Source of the DNA: Dugong dugon
Lineage: Eukaryota > Chordata > Mammalia > Sirenia > Dugongidae
Assembly (NCBI GenBank): GCA_030035585.1
Contig: CM057462.1
Span: 65,444,734 to 65,508,733 of the forward strand
Direction: 5' to 3'
Length of the DNA: 64,000 nucleotides
The position numbers and the translations under genes are program-made. The notes beneath the pieces are model-generated. The model did not search any database, was not told where the DNA came from, and saw only the letters and a program-made list of their open reading frames with translations. Below, piece after piece: positions 23,431 through 48,798 of the stretch (position 1 is the first letter of the stretch; the number at the start of each line of letters is the position of its first letter).

Positions 23431-23704
23431 TAGAGGGGTTAGGTGACTTGCCATGGTCAACAAGTAAAGGAGCAGGGATTCAAACCTAGACACTTCTTTA
23501 TTCCAAATCGGGTACTGTTTTAAACATAATACTGCTTAAATCAAAGAATTGGGGTTTATTCACCTTTTTATGCTCCGTGACAGCAGCACAGTATTTGGGA
23601 CCATGAGGGCTGTGTATATCCTCAGTCTCCGCATATCTTTTGTAAATTTTTTTTCAGTGATTTGTGCAGTTTCGCGAATTCTGACTGTATGACTGAACCT
23701 TCCA

Positions 23705-23898
23705 GGTCCCTAGGTGGCACGAAAAGCTTGTGCTTCTCAACTGCTAACCTAAAGGTTGGTGGTTCAACCTACATAGCATTGTGGACAAAAGGTCTGGTGA
23801 TCTGCTTCCTTAAAGATTATAGCCAAGAAAATGCTATGGAGCAGTTCTACTCTGGAACACATGGGGTCCCGTGGCAACAGGTTTGGTTTTTGGTTTTG
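23705..23898 (+). repeat. AfroSINE (diverged)
   Basis: Plus-strand AfroSINE remnant with 'ctgctaacctaaaggttggt' and the tail 'ggcaacaggtttggtttttg'. It lies in the inferred first intron. 23430-23520 upstream shows a short MIR-like fragment. Confidence 0.8.
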
Positions 23899-23955
23899 AC
23901 TGACTCTAGTGTTTTATGACTCTAATATTTTATGATTCTAATATTTTCTGCCCAG

Positions 23956-24273
23956 CATCTCCAGAGGTGGCTGCTCAGTATGAATACCTGGAGCCTCTGG
24001 CTGCCTGCTGAGGAGACAGATGGAGCCCAGGATGGGAGATGTTCCTTGAGAGTCACTGACTGATAAAAGACCCAAGATTTGATATTGTATGGTCCCCAGG
24101 TCCCTGAGAGTGGAGGACATTGAGGAGCAGGAGTTGATGATCAGAGGAAACCCTACATCTGGGAAGCCTCTGTCTAGCCAGAGGCTCTGCCAGTGTCCTA
24201 ATCAGAAGTAGACAAGCACAATCAGAGTACTCCTCCTTTTGGGCTGAAGCCAGAGAGGAGTGCCAGCTTCATC
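23956..24273 (+). other. Inferred 5' UTR part of exon 2 with decayed SCAN-box sequence
   Basis: A plausible acceptor 'ttttctgcccag' ends at 23955, so the exon would run 23956-24397, the usual size of a SCAN exon. In other SCAN-ZNF genes this exon carries the start codon and whole SCAN domain. Here the upstream part is interrupted by stops and frameshifts, but in the same frame as the retained ATG one still reads LKPE (24244-24255) ahead of [10 protein letters not shown], recalling the SCAN LRPE motif. The first half of SCAN therefore looks lost. Confidence 0.5.
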
Positions 24274-38514
<14,241 letters not shown>

Positions 38515-39190
38515 AATATACTCAACATCAAAGGATCCACATTGGAGCAAAAACCTGTAAATCAGTGGTTCTGACTTTCGGATTTTAAGAACCCACAATA
38601 TTATTTGAAAAGATGTTTTGACACAATGTTTCCGAGTATAGATCTTGCCGTATTAAAAAACTACCATCTGTTATCAGCATTGTTGCAGAAAAAGGGCATT
38701 TTGATATTTAAAAATGTAGGAAGGATGTAATCAGTATAAAGAACAGCCCTTTATATTGAATTAAGTCAGCTTTATGAAATTCTTCAAGATTTGTCTTTAC
38801 TTTTCTCATTTCACTGTAGGCCAATGAGAACTTCATTGGGGCTGATGAGCAGTTTGTTGATTGGCTTTTTAAAAAATCACAGTTTTAAATATCCATTTAA
38901 TGCATCAATAACATAAAGTATAGCCTAGTACTATAGTCCTTTTACATGGCTGGAAACCCTGGTGGCATAGTGGTTAAGAGCTACAGTTGCTAACCAAAAG
39001 GTTGGTAGTTCGAATCCACCAGGCACTCCTTGGAAACTGTATGGGACAGTTCTACTGTGTCCTGTAGGTCATTATGAGTTGGAATTGACTCAACAGCAAC
39101 AGGTTTGGTTTAGTTTTTGGTTTTACATGGCTAGAAAGGGTATAAAAATGTTAGTTGACTCAGTTCTAGAGGAAATAAAGGGAGTTTCCT
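38515..39190 (+). other. 3' UTR of the zinc-finger gene, with AfroSINE and candidate poly-A signal
   Basis: AT-rich sequence after the stop codon. An AfroSINE lies at 38957-39120. The first AATAAA downstream is at 39174-39179, followed within about 60 bp by the T/G-rich 'tatattttgtggtttcttat', a plausible cleavage context. The true end is unproven. Confidence 0.45.
38957..39120 (+). repeat. AfroSINE
   Basis: Plus-strand copy with head 'ccctggtggcatagtggtta' and tail 'ggaattgactcaacagcaac'. Flanked by a 17-bp duplication with one mismatch (38940-38956, 39121-39137). It would lie in the zinc-finger gene's 3' UTR if the 39174 signal is used. Confidence 0.9.
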
Positions 39191-39251
39191 AGAATTGAAA
39201 AGATAATCTGTACATGAAATACTTATTTATATTTTGTGGTTTCTTATAGAA

Positions 39252-39704
39252 CAATAGTTGGCAGATTTTCTGTTAGGGTCACCTGGTAAATATGTTAGGC
39301 TTTACAAGCCATATGGTCTCTGTCATTACTACTCAGCTCTGCTATTGTAGTGTGAAATCATCCAGAGATGATAACAAAAACCAAAGTATCTCAGCCTTGG
39401 TACTGTTGATATTTTGGGCAAGATAATACTTTGTCCTGTGCATTGTAGGATGTTTAGCAGCATTTCTGGCCTCTACCCACAAGATGCCAGTGCTATATGC
39501 CAGTAGCACCCCCATCCCAATTTTGACAACCAGAAATGTCTCCAGAAATTGTCAGATGTCCTCTAGGGGGCAAAATTGTCCGTACTTGAGAACCACTGAC
39601 ATAAATGAATGGATATATCTGTGTTCTAGTTAAAACCTTTACTTACAAAAGCGGGTGGTGGGCTTTGGCCTGAGGGCTGTAGTTTGCCACCTCTGCTATA
39701 AGGT
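39252..39704. mobile_element. hAT-type DNA transposon fossil with MER20-like element inside
   Basis: The outer element spans 39252-39377 and 39598-39704, with imperfect terminal inverted repeats ('agttggcagattttctg' versus 'tagtttgccacctctg'). The inner element (39378-39597) matches the MER20 type by 'ttgtaggatgtttagcagca', 'cctctacccacaagatgcca' and the end 'gagaaccactga'. Both are short non-autonomous fossils without coding capacity. Family names are from memory. Confidence 0.7.
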
Positions 39705-39754
39705 ACGTAAATCTAATAATGGCAACAGAATAATTATCATTTAATGTTAAATTA

Positions 39755-39964
39755 AAAGGAGCCCTGGTGGTACTATGGTTAAGTGCTGGGCTGCTAACCA
39801 AAAGGTTTGCAGTTTGAACCTACCAGCAGCTCTGCCGGAGAAGGATATGGCAGCCTGCTTTCCATAAAGATTACAGCCTTGGAAACCCTGTGGGGCAGTT
39901 CTAGTCTGTCCCATAGGGTTTCTGTGAATCAGAATTGACTCAATAGCAGTGAGTTTGGTTTTGG
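39755..39964 (+). repeat. AfroSINE
   Basis: Plus-strand copy flanked by a 14-bp duplication with one mismatch (39741-39754, 39965-39978). Confidence 0.9.
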
Positions 39965-40209
39965 TTAATGTTGAATTAGTATATAGTTATGGCACAAATC
40001 TTATTTCCTTAGCAATTCTTCTACTATTGCAGTAGTTTTTAAAAAATCATCCTTGTAATGCTGTCGTGGGGGCCTAGGAGTTACCCCTCCTCACTTATTG
40101 ACTCTCTTGTTATCCGACATTTTCACGTTTATGACAATAGTGAAAAATCTGACTATTTTGCCCATTAATGACATATATCTGGCAATAAGGAACGCCAAGG
40201 TGCTGGCTT

Positions 40210-40345
40210 AGATGGTTAAGGTTACGTGTCAACTTGGCTGGGCTGTGATTCTCAGTGGTTGGCAGTTACATAATGATGTAATTTGGCAATTATATAATGA
40301 GGTAGTCATTCTCTATTTTGTAATCTGATGTGGCCATCCTCCATT
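40210..40345 (+). mobile_element. ERV-L-type LTR fragment
   Basis: 'acgtgtcaacttggctgggc' and the following 'tgattctcagtggttggcag' are the inverted counterpart of the LTR end at about 43290-43335. Only about 135 bp remains. Confidence 0.6.
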
Positions 40346-40703
40346 TTCACATAACACTGATTTCACATAACCACCTGGTCTTTGGAACCTAACCATGTCA
40401 GTAAGTGAGGAGAGAGTGTGTTTATGGAGACATTTATGCAGACTTCAGTCCGTAATGATGTCTTTTTTGTTCATTCCTAAATGCTTTGGGATCTATCTGT
40501 AAAAGATAAGCACTCTTTTAAAACATAACCACAGTGCAATTATTACACTTAAAATATTAACCGTAATTCCTTAATACATGTTGATGCCTTTTTGAGGATA
40601 GATATATTGAGGTTGGTAGCTGCAGTTTTATTTTATTTTATTTTTTACTTTTCCTTTGCCTAACATATAATATTAGATTTGAAAATGCTCTTTCTGTTAG
40701 TAG

Positions 40704-40803
40704 AAGAGTCTCTTAAGTTACTGGCCAGAAGAACGCATCAAAAGGCTCATCAAAGAGGGTCAGGCACCAGAAGAGTGTGACTGTAAGTGCCATATTGAGG
40801 CAG
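40704..40803 (+). other. Candidate coding exon A (unidentified)
   Basis: An open frame between a good acceptor ('ctctttctgttagtag') and a near-consensus donor ('aggcag|gtaaat') encodes 33 codons containing YWPEERIKRLIKEGQ and ECDCKCHIEA. The composition is protein-like, with a charged helix then a Cys/His cluster. It lies in a non-repeat stretch. I do not recognise a family. It ends in phase 1, matching candidate exon B. It could be chance, or the relic of a retroposed or lost gene. Confidence 0.3.
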
Positions 40804-41269
40804 GTAAATATGGAAAGGAAGTAGAGGAGCTGACCCATAGTACTTCACTATACTTAGTGAAATAGATACTGCATTCTTCCAAACATAATTGGAGATAGAT
40901 CAAGTTCAACTTATTACTGCCTTATGTGGCAGAATGATACAATAAACAGATCAATGTCTGAGCATTTTTAGTGCAAACTCAAAAGTAAAACTAAATCCAG
41001 ACTATATACTATTATGTCTACGTTTTCCTATTACTGTATTTATTTTTTACTGGCCTGTCTAAATCTTAAGTCCTTGTATGACTTTAGTGGACAAAAAGAG
41101 TGGGGTTACACAGTTTCTTGTATTCTGCTGTATTTCTGTGGCTTTTCTTTGATTGCATCTTCCGATGAAAGGCATGACTATCACTTTTCTCTCTCTACCT
41201 TTCCTGCCTCAGTGATCTCATCTAGTCTATGGCTCAAAATACTGTCTCTATGCTAATAACTGCCAAAGT

Positions 41270-41690
41270 GTGTCTCCAGCCCAGACCTCTTTCCGGAACT
41301 TCAGCCTCACTCCTGCTTTACAGCATTTGCACTTAACTGTTCTCCAGATGTCCTACACTCTTCTCATGTTTGCTCATAGGTTGCATTCTCACTGAAGCCT
41401 GTCCTGGCCATGTTATTTAATATTGCAGCCTGTTCCTTACCCTGAAACTCCAGCACCCCCAAACTCCCATAGCCTGCTCTACTTTTTTCTTTTTCAGCAG
41501 CATTTATCACCTAACATACTAAATTTATTATACTTACTGTTTACTACTTTCTCCCCCTACTAGAATGTAAAATAAGGGCAGAGATCATTGTTTTGTTCAC
41601 TGATGTATCACAAGTGCCTAGAACAGTGCCTGGCACACCTTAGGGACTCAATAAAGATTTCTTGTATTGAATTGAACTATGTAACCATGA
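41270..41690 (+). repeat. L2 LINE 3' end
   Basis: Ancient LINE2 tail; 'cctagaacagtgcctggcac' followed by 'ggactcaataaaga' is diagnostic, as is 'ctagaatgtaaaataagggc'. The AATAAA here belongs to L2. Confidence 0.88.
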
Positions 41691-41991
41691 TGAAAATACA
41701 GAAATGCAATTCCTATGCTTTACTGCCTAGATTTTATAGATGAGAAAATCTTATTAGGTTTTCCTTTTTTTCCCCTTGCAAAAGAACTGAGATATATAGG
41801 CTTCTAAGAACTAATAATTCAGCTGACATAATTTTAAGAGAGAAGAGTACTTTTAATTTGCTAAAAGAAAAAGTTGATTAACCACATGAGTTTATCTTTG
41901 TTTCACAAACTATTTTTTAAAAAATGGGGGATGATAAAAGACTGTGTGAGGATACATCAGTAGACACAAGATACCAACAATTTTTTTGTAG

Positions 41992-42344
41992 TGAGAAAAC
42001 GAGTGGTGACTGCTTTAGAAGAAGACTGTGCAGAAGAGTATATGGACAAGAGGATGGTCCCTGGAAAGGCTGAGGCATTGGAGGCACGGAGCATCATGGA
42101 AGATGAGGGACTGAAAATGGGGATTGGTTGCAATTCTGTGTTTAGATCTCTAGGTCCTCTCACCTACCCATGCAGCAGGTTACCACACACACATGCTTCC
42201 CTCTCATGCCGTTCTCCGTCTCATTACCACCTTCACTCGCCCCAGAGGAGACTAGAGGTTTATTCTCTGGAGAACTGGGCTAAAGATGCTCTGCAGTCAG
42301 GGACACCAGACACAGTAAAGACTGGGTTTAAGAAGCAGGACTGA
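41992..42344 (+). other. Candidate coding exon B (unidentified open frame)
   Basis: A 117-codon open frame follows the acceptor 'ttttttgtag' (AG at 41990-41991). The first 45 or so residues are charged and protein-like (ALEEDCAEEYMDKRMVPGK); the remainder is Ser/His/Pro-rich and less convincing. It begins in the phase needed to accept candidate exon A. No stop occurs until 42342. No family recognised, and it may be non-coding. Confidence 0.28.
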
Positions 42345-42780
42345 AATAGAGAATTATAAGGCTGCATACTGAACTGTGTTACTTTCAGCCTGTTTCCCAA
42401 TGAAAGCCAGCCTTTCATCCCTTTAAATTTCTTAATACTCCTACTTAAATTTTTGGATGAAATTTAGAATTCCACACTACTCCCTCCAACCTCATTGGAT
42501 TTGTGTTCTCATTCTCTTCCCCTCATTTTTTGAATTGTAAAAATATGTATAACAACACTTCCAATTCACCCTTATTTATGCGTACAATTCCAGTGACACC
42601 AGTGACATTGTGAAACTAATCATGTGAACGTACCAAATCCATTTTTTCCTGACACCAACTATAAATGTATAACAATCCTCTACTTTTCACTTCTCTATTC
42701 AGTTCTGACACCAGCTGTCCATCAGCACTTCTTCCTTTGACCTGAAGCTAAGTCAGATCTCATGTTAAAAGGACACCATC

Positions 42781-43344
42781 TGTCTTAGGCTGGGTTCTCT
42801 AGAGAAGCAAAACCATTGACGTGTCCATATGTATGTATATATATACATACATAGATTATCTCAAGGTCATGGATCATGTGGTAGTAGAGGCTGGCAAGTC
42901 CCAAGTCTGTGGGTCAGGCATCAGGCCAGAGGCTTCTGACTTAGGTACCTGCAGGGGCTGACAAACCCAAGATCAAACCCAACATCAGACAGTAGGGAAG
43001 TGGCTCACCGGCTGCCAAGAGTGATGAATCCAAGATGGGCAGGTAAGATGGCAGGCTGCTGGCTCAAGTCCCAAGAACTGGCAGTCAGATCATGATGAGC
43101 CAGATGCAGGATCCAAAGCAAGCGAGCTTTGCCAGAACATCCATATGTGTATGGATGCAGGCCACACCCCTGAGGAAACTCACAACTGATTGGCTGATAG
43201 TTAACATATCATGGAGGATGACTATATCATTAACTACCTGCCAAATCGCACCATTACCTAAATGCTAAACTACATCATTACATAACTGCCAAACCACTGA
43301 GAATCATGCTCCAGCCAGATTGACACACGACCGTAACCATCCCA
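42781..43344 (-). repeat. ERV-L 3' LTR
   Basis: Shares with 48799-49393 the blocks 'gattctctagagaag/gggttctctagagaag', 'gaggctggcaagtcccaagt' and 'ggatgcaggccacacccc'. Somewhat shorter because of internal deletions. Confidence 0.88.
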
Positions 43345-43654
43345 GGCCACCCTATCAACTTGGCACCTGTACACATATCCTTAAACTATACACAATCTCT
43401 AAATAAGTCATACTTGCACCTAACGTGTACAACCAAAGATGTACTAGCCCTGTCTACATCTTTATAAGTGAAGAAAGCAAAAATATTTGAGGAGGGAACA
43501 CTCATGTAACAATTATAGTCCTTGTTTCTGCAACTGGTCACATGGTGATAACTGGTATTTAGAACTCCTTATGGCATCCATTCCGTATTCCCTTTACCCT
43601 CAGTGAGCACTTCAGCTGGTCGTGGTTCTTTGCCCAGTGAGGTAACCAAAACCT

Positions 43655-44045
43655 TCATTCCTGAATGTCTGGGTCATTAGTCATGTTGGAAATAGGTTGC
43701 TGTAGTTTTCCATTGACTTTAATCACAGGGCATGGTAGTACTAAGAGACACCCTAAGGGATCTCCTGTATTCCAGATGTATTCTTTTTTACCTCCATTAT
43801 ACAACATCAATCTGATTTGGTAGTCACGGTCAATAATACCAGCCAATATGTTAACTCCTTTCTTTGCCTGTTGATTCAGAGACATGAGGAGCCCAATAAG
43901 GTCAGGTGGCATTCTAAACTTCCAGTTCAGTGTAATCTATCTTGTGTCTCCAGGTGGGAACACTTCTCCCTTTGGAATTAAGACCTCTAGACCTGCAGAG
44001 CATAGGGTTGCGGGGATAGGAATCAAACATTTTGCAACTGGGTCA
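43655..44045 (-). pseudogene. ERV-L dUTPase remnant
   Basis: dUTPase hydrolyses dUTP to keep uracil out of cDNA. The - strand frame 43655-43912 keeps 'GIIDRDYQ' (the family's substrate-pocket motif) and 'NTGDPLG'. Upstream the frame is broken. Its position after integrase is characteristic of ERV-L. Confidence 0.78.
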
Positions 44046-44890
44046 CTAGAGGTAATAGTAGTGCCACTCCCATCTCCACCCCTTGATTCCTGGAACCATG
44101 AATCCTAATGGAGAAACATCACCATATATTGGACACTGGTTTAGAGCATATTCAGCCTCCTGGAGAACATTGCCCCAGCCCTGCAAAGTGTTGCCACCTA
44201 GCTGGCACCATAATGGTGTCTTTAGAAGGCCATTCCATTGTTCTATCAAGCCAACTGCTTCAGGATGATATGGAATACGGTAAGACTAGTGAATTCCATG
44301 AGCACGTACCCATTGCCATACTTCATTTGCTGTGAAGTGAGTCCCTTCATCCAAGGCAATGCTGTTTGCATATCATGACAGTGGATAAGGCATTCTGTGA
44401 GTCCTTGGATGGGAGTTTTGGCAGAGGCATTGTGCTCAGGAAAGGTGAATCTATCCAGAGTAAGCATCTATCCTGGTAAGAATGAAACTCTGCCCTTTCC
44501 ATGATGGAAGCAGTTCAATATAATCAACCTTCAACAAGGGTGCTGGCTGATTGCCTCAAGGAATGGTGCCATATCAGGTATTCAGTGTTGGTTTCTGCTG
44601 TTGGAAGATTGCGCATTCAGCAGTGGCTGCATCCAAGTCGGCCTTGGTGAGTGGAAGTCCATGTTGCTGAGCCCATGCGTAACTTCCATCCCTGCCACCA
44701 TGGCCACTTGGTTCATGAGCTCATTGGGCAATGACAGGAGTGGCTGGGGAAAGAGGATTTGTTTCCACAGAACGAGTCATCCAATCCACTTGATCATTAA
44801 AATCTTCGTCTGCGAGGTCACCCTTTGGTGAGCATTCACATGAGACACAAATATCTTCACTTCTTTGGCCCATTCAGAAAGATCTATCCA
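44046..44890 (-). pseudogene. ERV-L integrase remnant
   Basis: Broken minus-strand frames at 44046-44249 ('IEQWNGLLKTPLWCQLGGN', end of catalytic core) and 44246-44467 ('DRFTFPEHNASAK'). Separate fragments in different frames, not functional. Confidence 0.75.
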
Positions 44891-45560
44891 CATACCTCTT
44901 CCCCATACCACCTTGTCACCAATTTTCCAATTATGTTCCTTCCAAGTCCCTGATCATCCAGCCAAACCATTGGCCACAGCCCAAGAATCAGTATACAATT
45001 GCACATCTGGCCATTTTTCCTTCCAAGCAATGTGAACAACCAAGTGCACTACTCAAAGTTCTACCCATTGGGATGATTTTCCTTCACCACTGTCCTTCGG
45101 GGAAGTCCCAGAAAGGGGCTGCAGTGCTGCCACTGTCCGTTTTTGAGTGGTGCCCACATATTGCATAGAACCATCTGTAAACTAGGCACAAGTTTTCTCT
45201 ACCTCCGTCAGCTGATCATAAGGAAATTCTCATGAGGTCATAGGTGCAGACTGGGAGAGGGAAGGTAATGTGACAGGAGTGAAGACTGTGGGCATTTGGG
45301 TGACTTCATCCTACAACTTATTTATGCCTTCAGGTCCTACTAGAGCCCAATCTAGTATATACAACTTCCATTTAATGATGGAGTGCTGCTGTGCACATCA
45401 GACTTTATGACTCTTTGGGTCAGACAACACCCAGTTCATGATGGGCAGCTCAGGCCGCATGGTGACTAGGTGGCCCATGGTTAAGCATTCAGTCTCTACT
45501 AAGACCCAGTAATGAGCCAAAAGCTGTTTCTTAAAAGGACAGTAGTTATCTGCAGAGGAT
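44891..45560 (-). pseudogene. ERV-L RNase H remnant
   Basis: Minus-strand translation shows 'LYTDSWAVANGLAG' near 44955-45005, the RNase H TDS motif. No long frame remains. Confidence 0.65.
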
Positions 45561-45639
45561 GGCAGGGCTTTGCTCCAAAATCCTATGGGTCTGCATTGTG
45601 ATTCACCAGTAGGGGCCTGCCAAAGATTTCAAACAGCAT

Positions 45640-46760
45640 CTCTGTCAATGACACTTCAAGCACTATTGGATCAGTTGGACCATACAGCCCAAGTAGCAGA
45701 GAGTCTTGCACAGCAGCCTGAACCTGTTGCAAAGCTTTCTCTTCTTTTGGGCCCACTCAAAACTAGCAGCTTTTGGAGTCACTTGATAAATAGGCCAGAG
45801 TAGCACACCCGAATGAGAGATATATTGCCTCCAAAATCCAAATAGGCCCACCAGGTATCGTGGCTCCTTTTTAGTTGTAGGAGGGGCCAGATGTAATAAC
45901 TTATACTTCACTTCAGAAGAAATATCTCAACATGCCCTACACCACTGGACCCCTAGAAATTTCACTGAGGTGGAAGGCGCCTGAATTTTTGTCAGATTAA
46001 TTTTCCACCCTCTAGTAAGCAAATGTTTTACCAGTAAGTCCAGAGTCATTGATACTTCTTCCTTACTAGGTCCAATCAGCATAATGTCATCAATGTAATG
46101 GAACAGTGTGACGTCTTGTGGAAGGGAAAGCAATCGAGGTCCCTGTAGACTAAATTATGACATAGGGCTGGAGATCTGATATACCCCTGAGGTAGGACAG
46201 TGAAGGTGTATTGCTGGCTTGCTGGCTGAAGGCAAATTTCTTCTGGTGTTCCTTCAAAACTGGAATTGAGAAAAAGGCATTGTCCAAATCAATAGCTGCA
46301 TACCAGGTACCAGGAGATGTATTAATTTACTCAAGCAATGAAACCACGTCTGGAACAGCAGCTGCAATTGGAGTCACCATCTGGTTGTTTATGATAACCC
46401 ACTGTCATTCTTCAAGATCTGTTTTTCCCACAAGCCAAAGAGGCAAGTTGAATGGGGATGTGGTGGGAATCACCATCTCTGCATCCTTCAAGTCCTTGAT
46501 AGTGGCAGTAATCTGTGCAATCCCTCCAGAAATGAGGTATTGTTTTTGGTTTACTATTTTCCTAGGTAGGTGCATTTCTAAAGGCTTCCACTTGGCTTTT
46601 CCTACTATAATAGCCCTTACTCCCCTTGTCAGTGATCCAATGCAGGGGTTCTGCCAGTTGCTGAGTGTATCTATTCCTATTATGCATTCTGAAACTGGGG
46701 AAATCACTACAGGATGGGGTTGGGGACCCACTGGACCCACTGTGAGATGGACATGGCTAA
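45640..46760 (-). pseudogene. ERV-L reverse transcriptase remnant
   Basis: Fragments at 46405-46740 (RT N-terminus 'TTSPFNLPLW'), 45927-46133 (active site '[11 protein letters not shown]', both Asp intact) and 45663-45911 (connection region, 'LVGLFGFWRQYI'). They lie in different frames, so no single protein can be made. Confidence 0.85.
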
Positions 46761-46767
46761 GAATCCA

Positions 46768-47001
46768 TTAATAACCTGATCTACATATGCCCCCACTGAC
46801 TGGTGGGCCACAGTGACATTTTGGGTCTCCTGGAATTAGTGTCATTTCAGAGTTATTATCCAGTAATCCCTGGAAAGTCTGATTGTTTCCTTTTCCCAAG
46901 TGAACAGTCACTCTCGTAAAAGGCTGTAGATCCCTTTGGGGAAGGCTGGGAGAAAGATTAACAGTACAAGTTTTTGGCAGTGTATTGGAGTCCTTCCTCA
47001 A
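46768..47001 (-). pseudogene. ERV-L protease remnant, active site lost
   Basis: Frame with 'FQGLLDNNSEMTLIPG'. Retroviral aspartic proteases need D-T/S-G at this place; here it reads D-N-N, so the catalytic triplet is destroyed. Confidence 0.72.
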
Positions 47002-48775
47002 GGGGCCCAGCCTCCCCTTTCAGTCAAGGGGTTGTGGGTCTGCAGACCTGTTCAAGTCTGGGAAGTGATTGAGGGGCCGTGACTCTATTCTGGCAATTCA
47101 AGTTAGACTGTTGTTCACTTGACCTAGAATTCATCTGCTTGTACAGATCAAGTAAATAGTAGCTTTCCTATCTATTTCACTTCTAGGGACACTATGACTA
47201 GCTAGCCAACACTATAAGTCCACAGGGACCAGGCTATTTTGATTACTGCCTTGACTCTGCTATCCATTACTGTAACCACATCCACCTGGTCTTTGTCATT
47301 TGAGTTCCGCCACTTGGCCTCTACCACCTCGAGTTCCAATCAGCCTCACTGTAGTTAGATGTCTTAATTCAGTTAGGGCAGTTCCCACTGTCAAACCTGA
47401 TATACATAAAATAGCAAGCACAGCAGTCTTCAAGGATGCTGAGGCTCCCTTCACAAATTTGTTCCTCACCGTTGCAGTAAAAGGGTGTGTCCTCTGAGCA
47501 CTCCATGTGTGGGTCTGTGAGTCTAGCCTGATAAATACACTCTAACATGCCAATTTCCCTAAGCCTTTGTATACCTCCTTCTACAGTATACCAAGGCTGG
47601 ACTGGTACTTCAACTTGATTTAGTGTAGGCCACCATGTAATCCGTGCTCCAGTGAACCAACCAAACTATTAGATCCTCTCCTAACCTCTTGAGCTGAAAC
47701 ACTGAATGAAGGATCTGTGCTTAGTGGGACCATAACAATAGTCTCAGACTGATCTAACTTTATGCTCCTTGCATCATATCCCACACTCTTAATAGCCATT
47801 CTCACCCATATTCCCCAGGTTTATGTTTGTACAAGTCAAGCAGTTCTTCTGGAGTGTAGCATACCTCCTCCTGGGTCACATTTTGTACTTCACCTTTTTG
47901 AGCTCACTAGGATTTAAGTCTAGTTATAGGTCTAGAAGCAAAAATAGGTGGTGGGGTGGATCCTGGGAACATTCAGCAATGTCTTGTAAAGCATCCACCT
48001 CAGGCAATGCCCCAGACGCTGCCCCAAGTGACATCTCACACAAAGACTCTTCAGGCACAGCTGGGTGAATCTCATCATATGGGGATGGAAGGGATAATGG
48101 TTTTACTGGGGAGGGTGGCTTAGCAGGTAAAGATGGAGTGATCTCTTCAGATGAGAGTAAGAGGGCTGGTTCATTTGACAGAGTGATTCAATGGAATTTG
48201 TGGGCTCAGTGACCCCAGCTTCCTGATTATCTGCCCATATGTCCACATCCCAAGTTTTAGGATCCAATTTCTTCCCAATCAATGCCCTCACTTTAACTTC
48301 AGACTCTATTAAAGGTTGGAGATTTAATTGGCATAGTAATTCAGCCACTCTTAGGAAAAGATTCTGGGTTTGGTTTTTGGTGATATCAGCTCTGTTACTA
48401 CAAGAAATAAGGCTTTCTTTAGCGCACAAATGGAAACTTTGAGGTATTTTACGTGGCGCTTGAGCTGTGACTCTGAAGCCCTGAGCTCATCTCTTTCACC
48501 ACTTTGTCTAGTGAAAGTAGGACCAACCAACCAGTTGCCTTATACTTCTCATTATGACAAAATTGTAGAAAGGTATCAAATATGCCATCTCCCAGAGCCT
48601 TGCCTCTCACCAATACCTGATCTATTGGTGGTGATATTTTGCATAGTTCTATTTCCACCTCAGGCCATGGATAAGCAGCACCCTCTTTACTACTGGAGGC
48701 AGAGTCATCAGCGCCTTTAAGACTAGTCAGACTTGAGAGCCAATTTAGAAAACTCATCCTTATGATTTTGTTTCT
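47002..48775 (-). pseudogene. ERV-L gag region remnant
   Basis: Position between primer site and protease identifies it as gag. Open pieces at 48449-48757 and 48103-48429 have no motif I can name with certainty; the second is rich in Leu/Pro and acidic residues. 47002-48100 is more decayed. Confidence 0.6.
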
Positions 48776-48781
48776 CTAGAA

Positions 48782-48796
48782 CCACTCCTGGTACCA
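48782..48796 (-). promoter_or_regulatory. Primer-binding site, tRNA-Leu (UAA-type)
   Basis: Minus strand reads TGGTACCAGGAGTGG just inside the 5' LTR. This is complementary to the CCA-bearing 3' end of a tRNA-Leu of the UAA type as I recall it. ERV-L elements are named for Leu priming. Confidence 0.78.
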
Positions 48797-48798
48797 AA

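Noticed and set aside
41649-41654. AATAAA as poly-A signal of the zinc-finger gene
   Set aside because: It belongs to an L2 LINE tail 3.1 kb downstream of the stop codon. The nearer AATAAA at 39174 fits better.
46211-46771. 186-codon plus-strand frame
   Set aside because: Antisense of the ERV-L RT/protease region, whose minus-strand motifs are clear.
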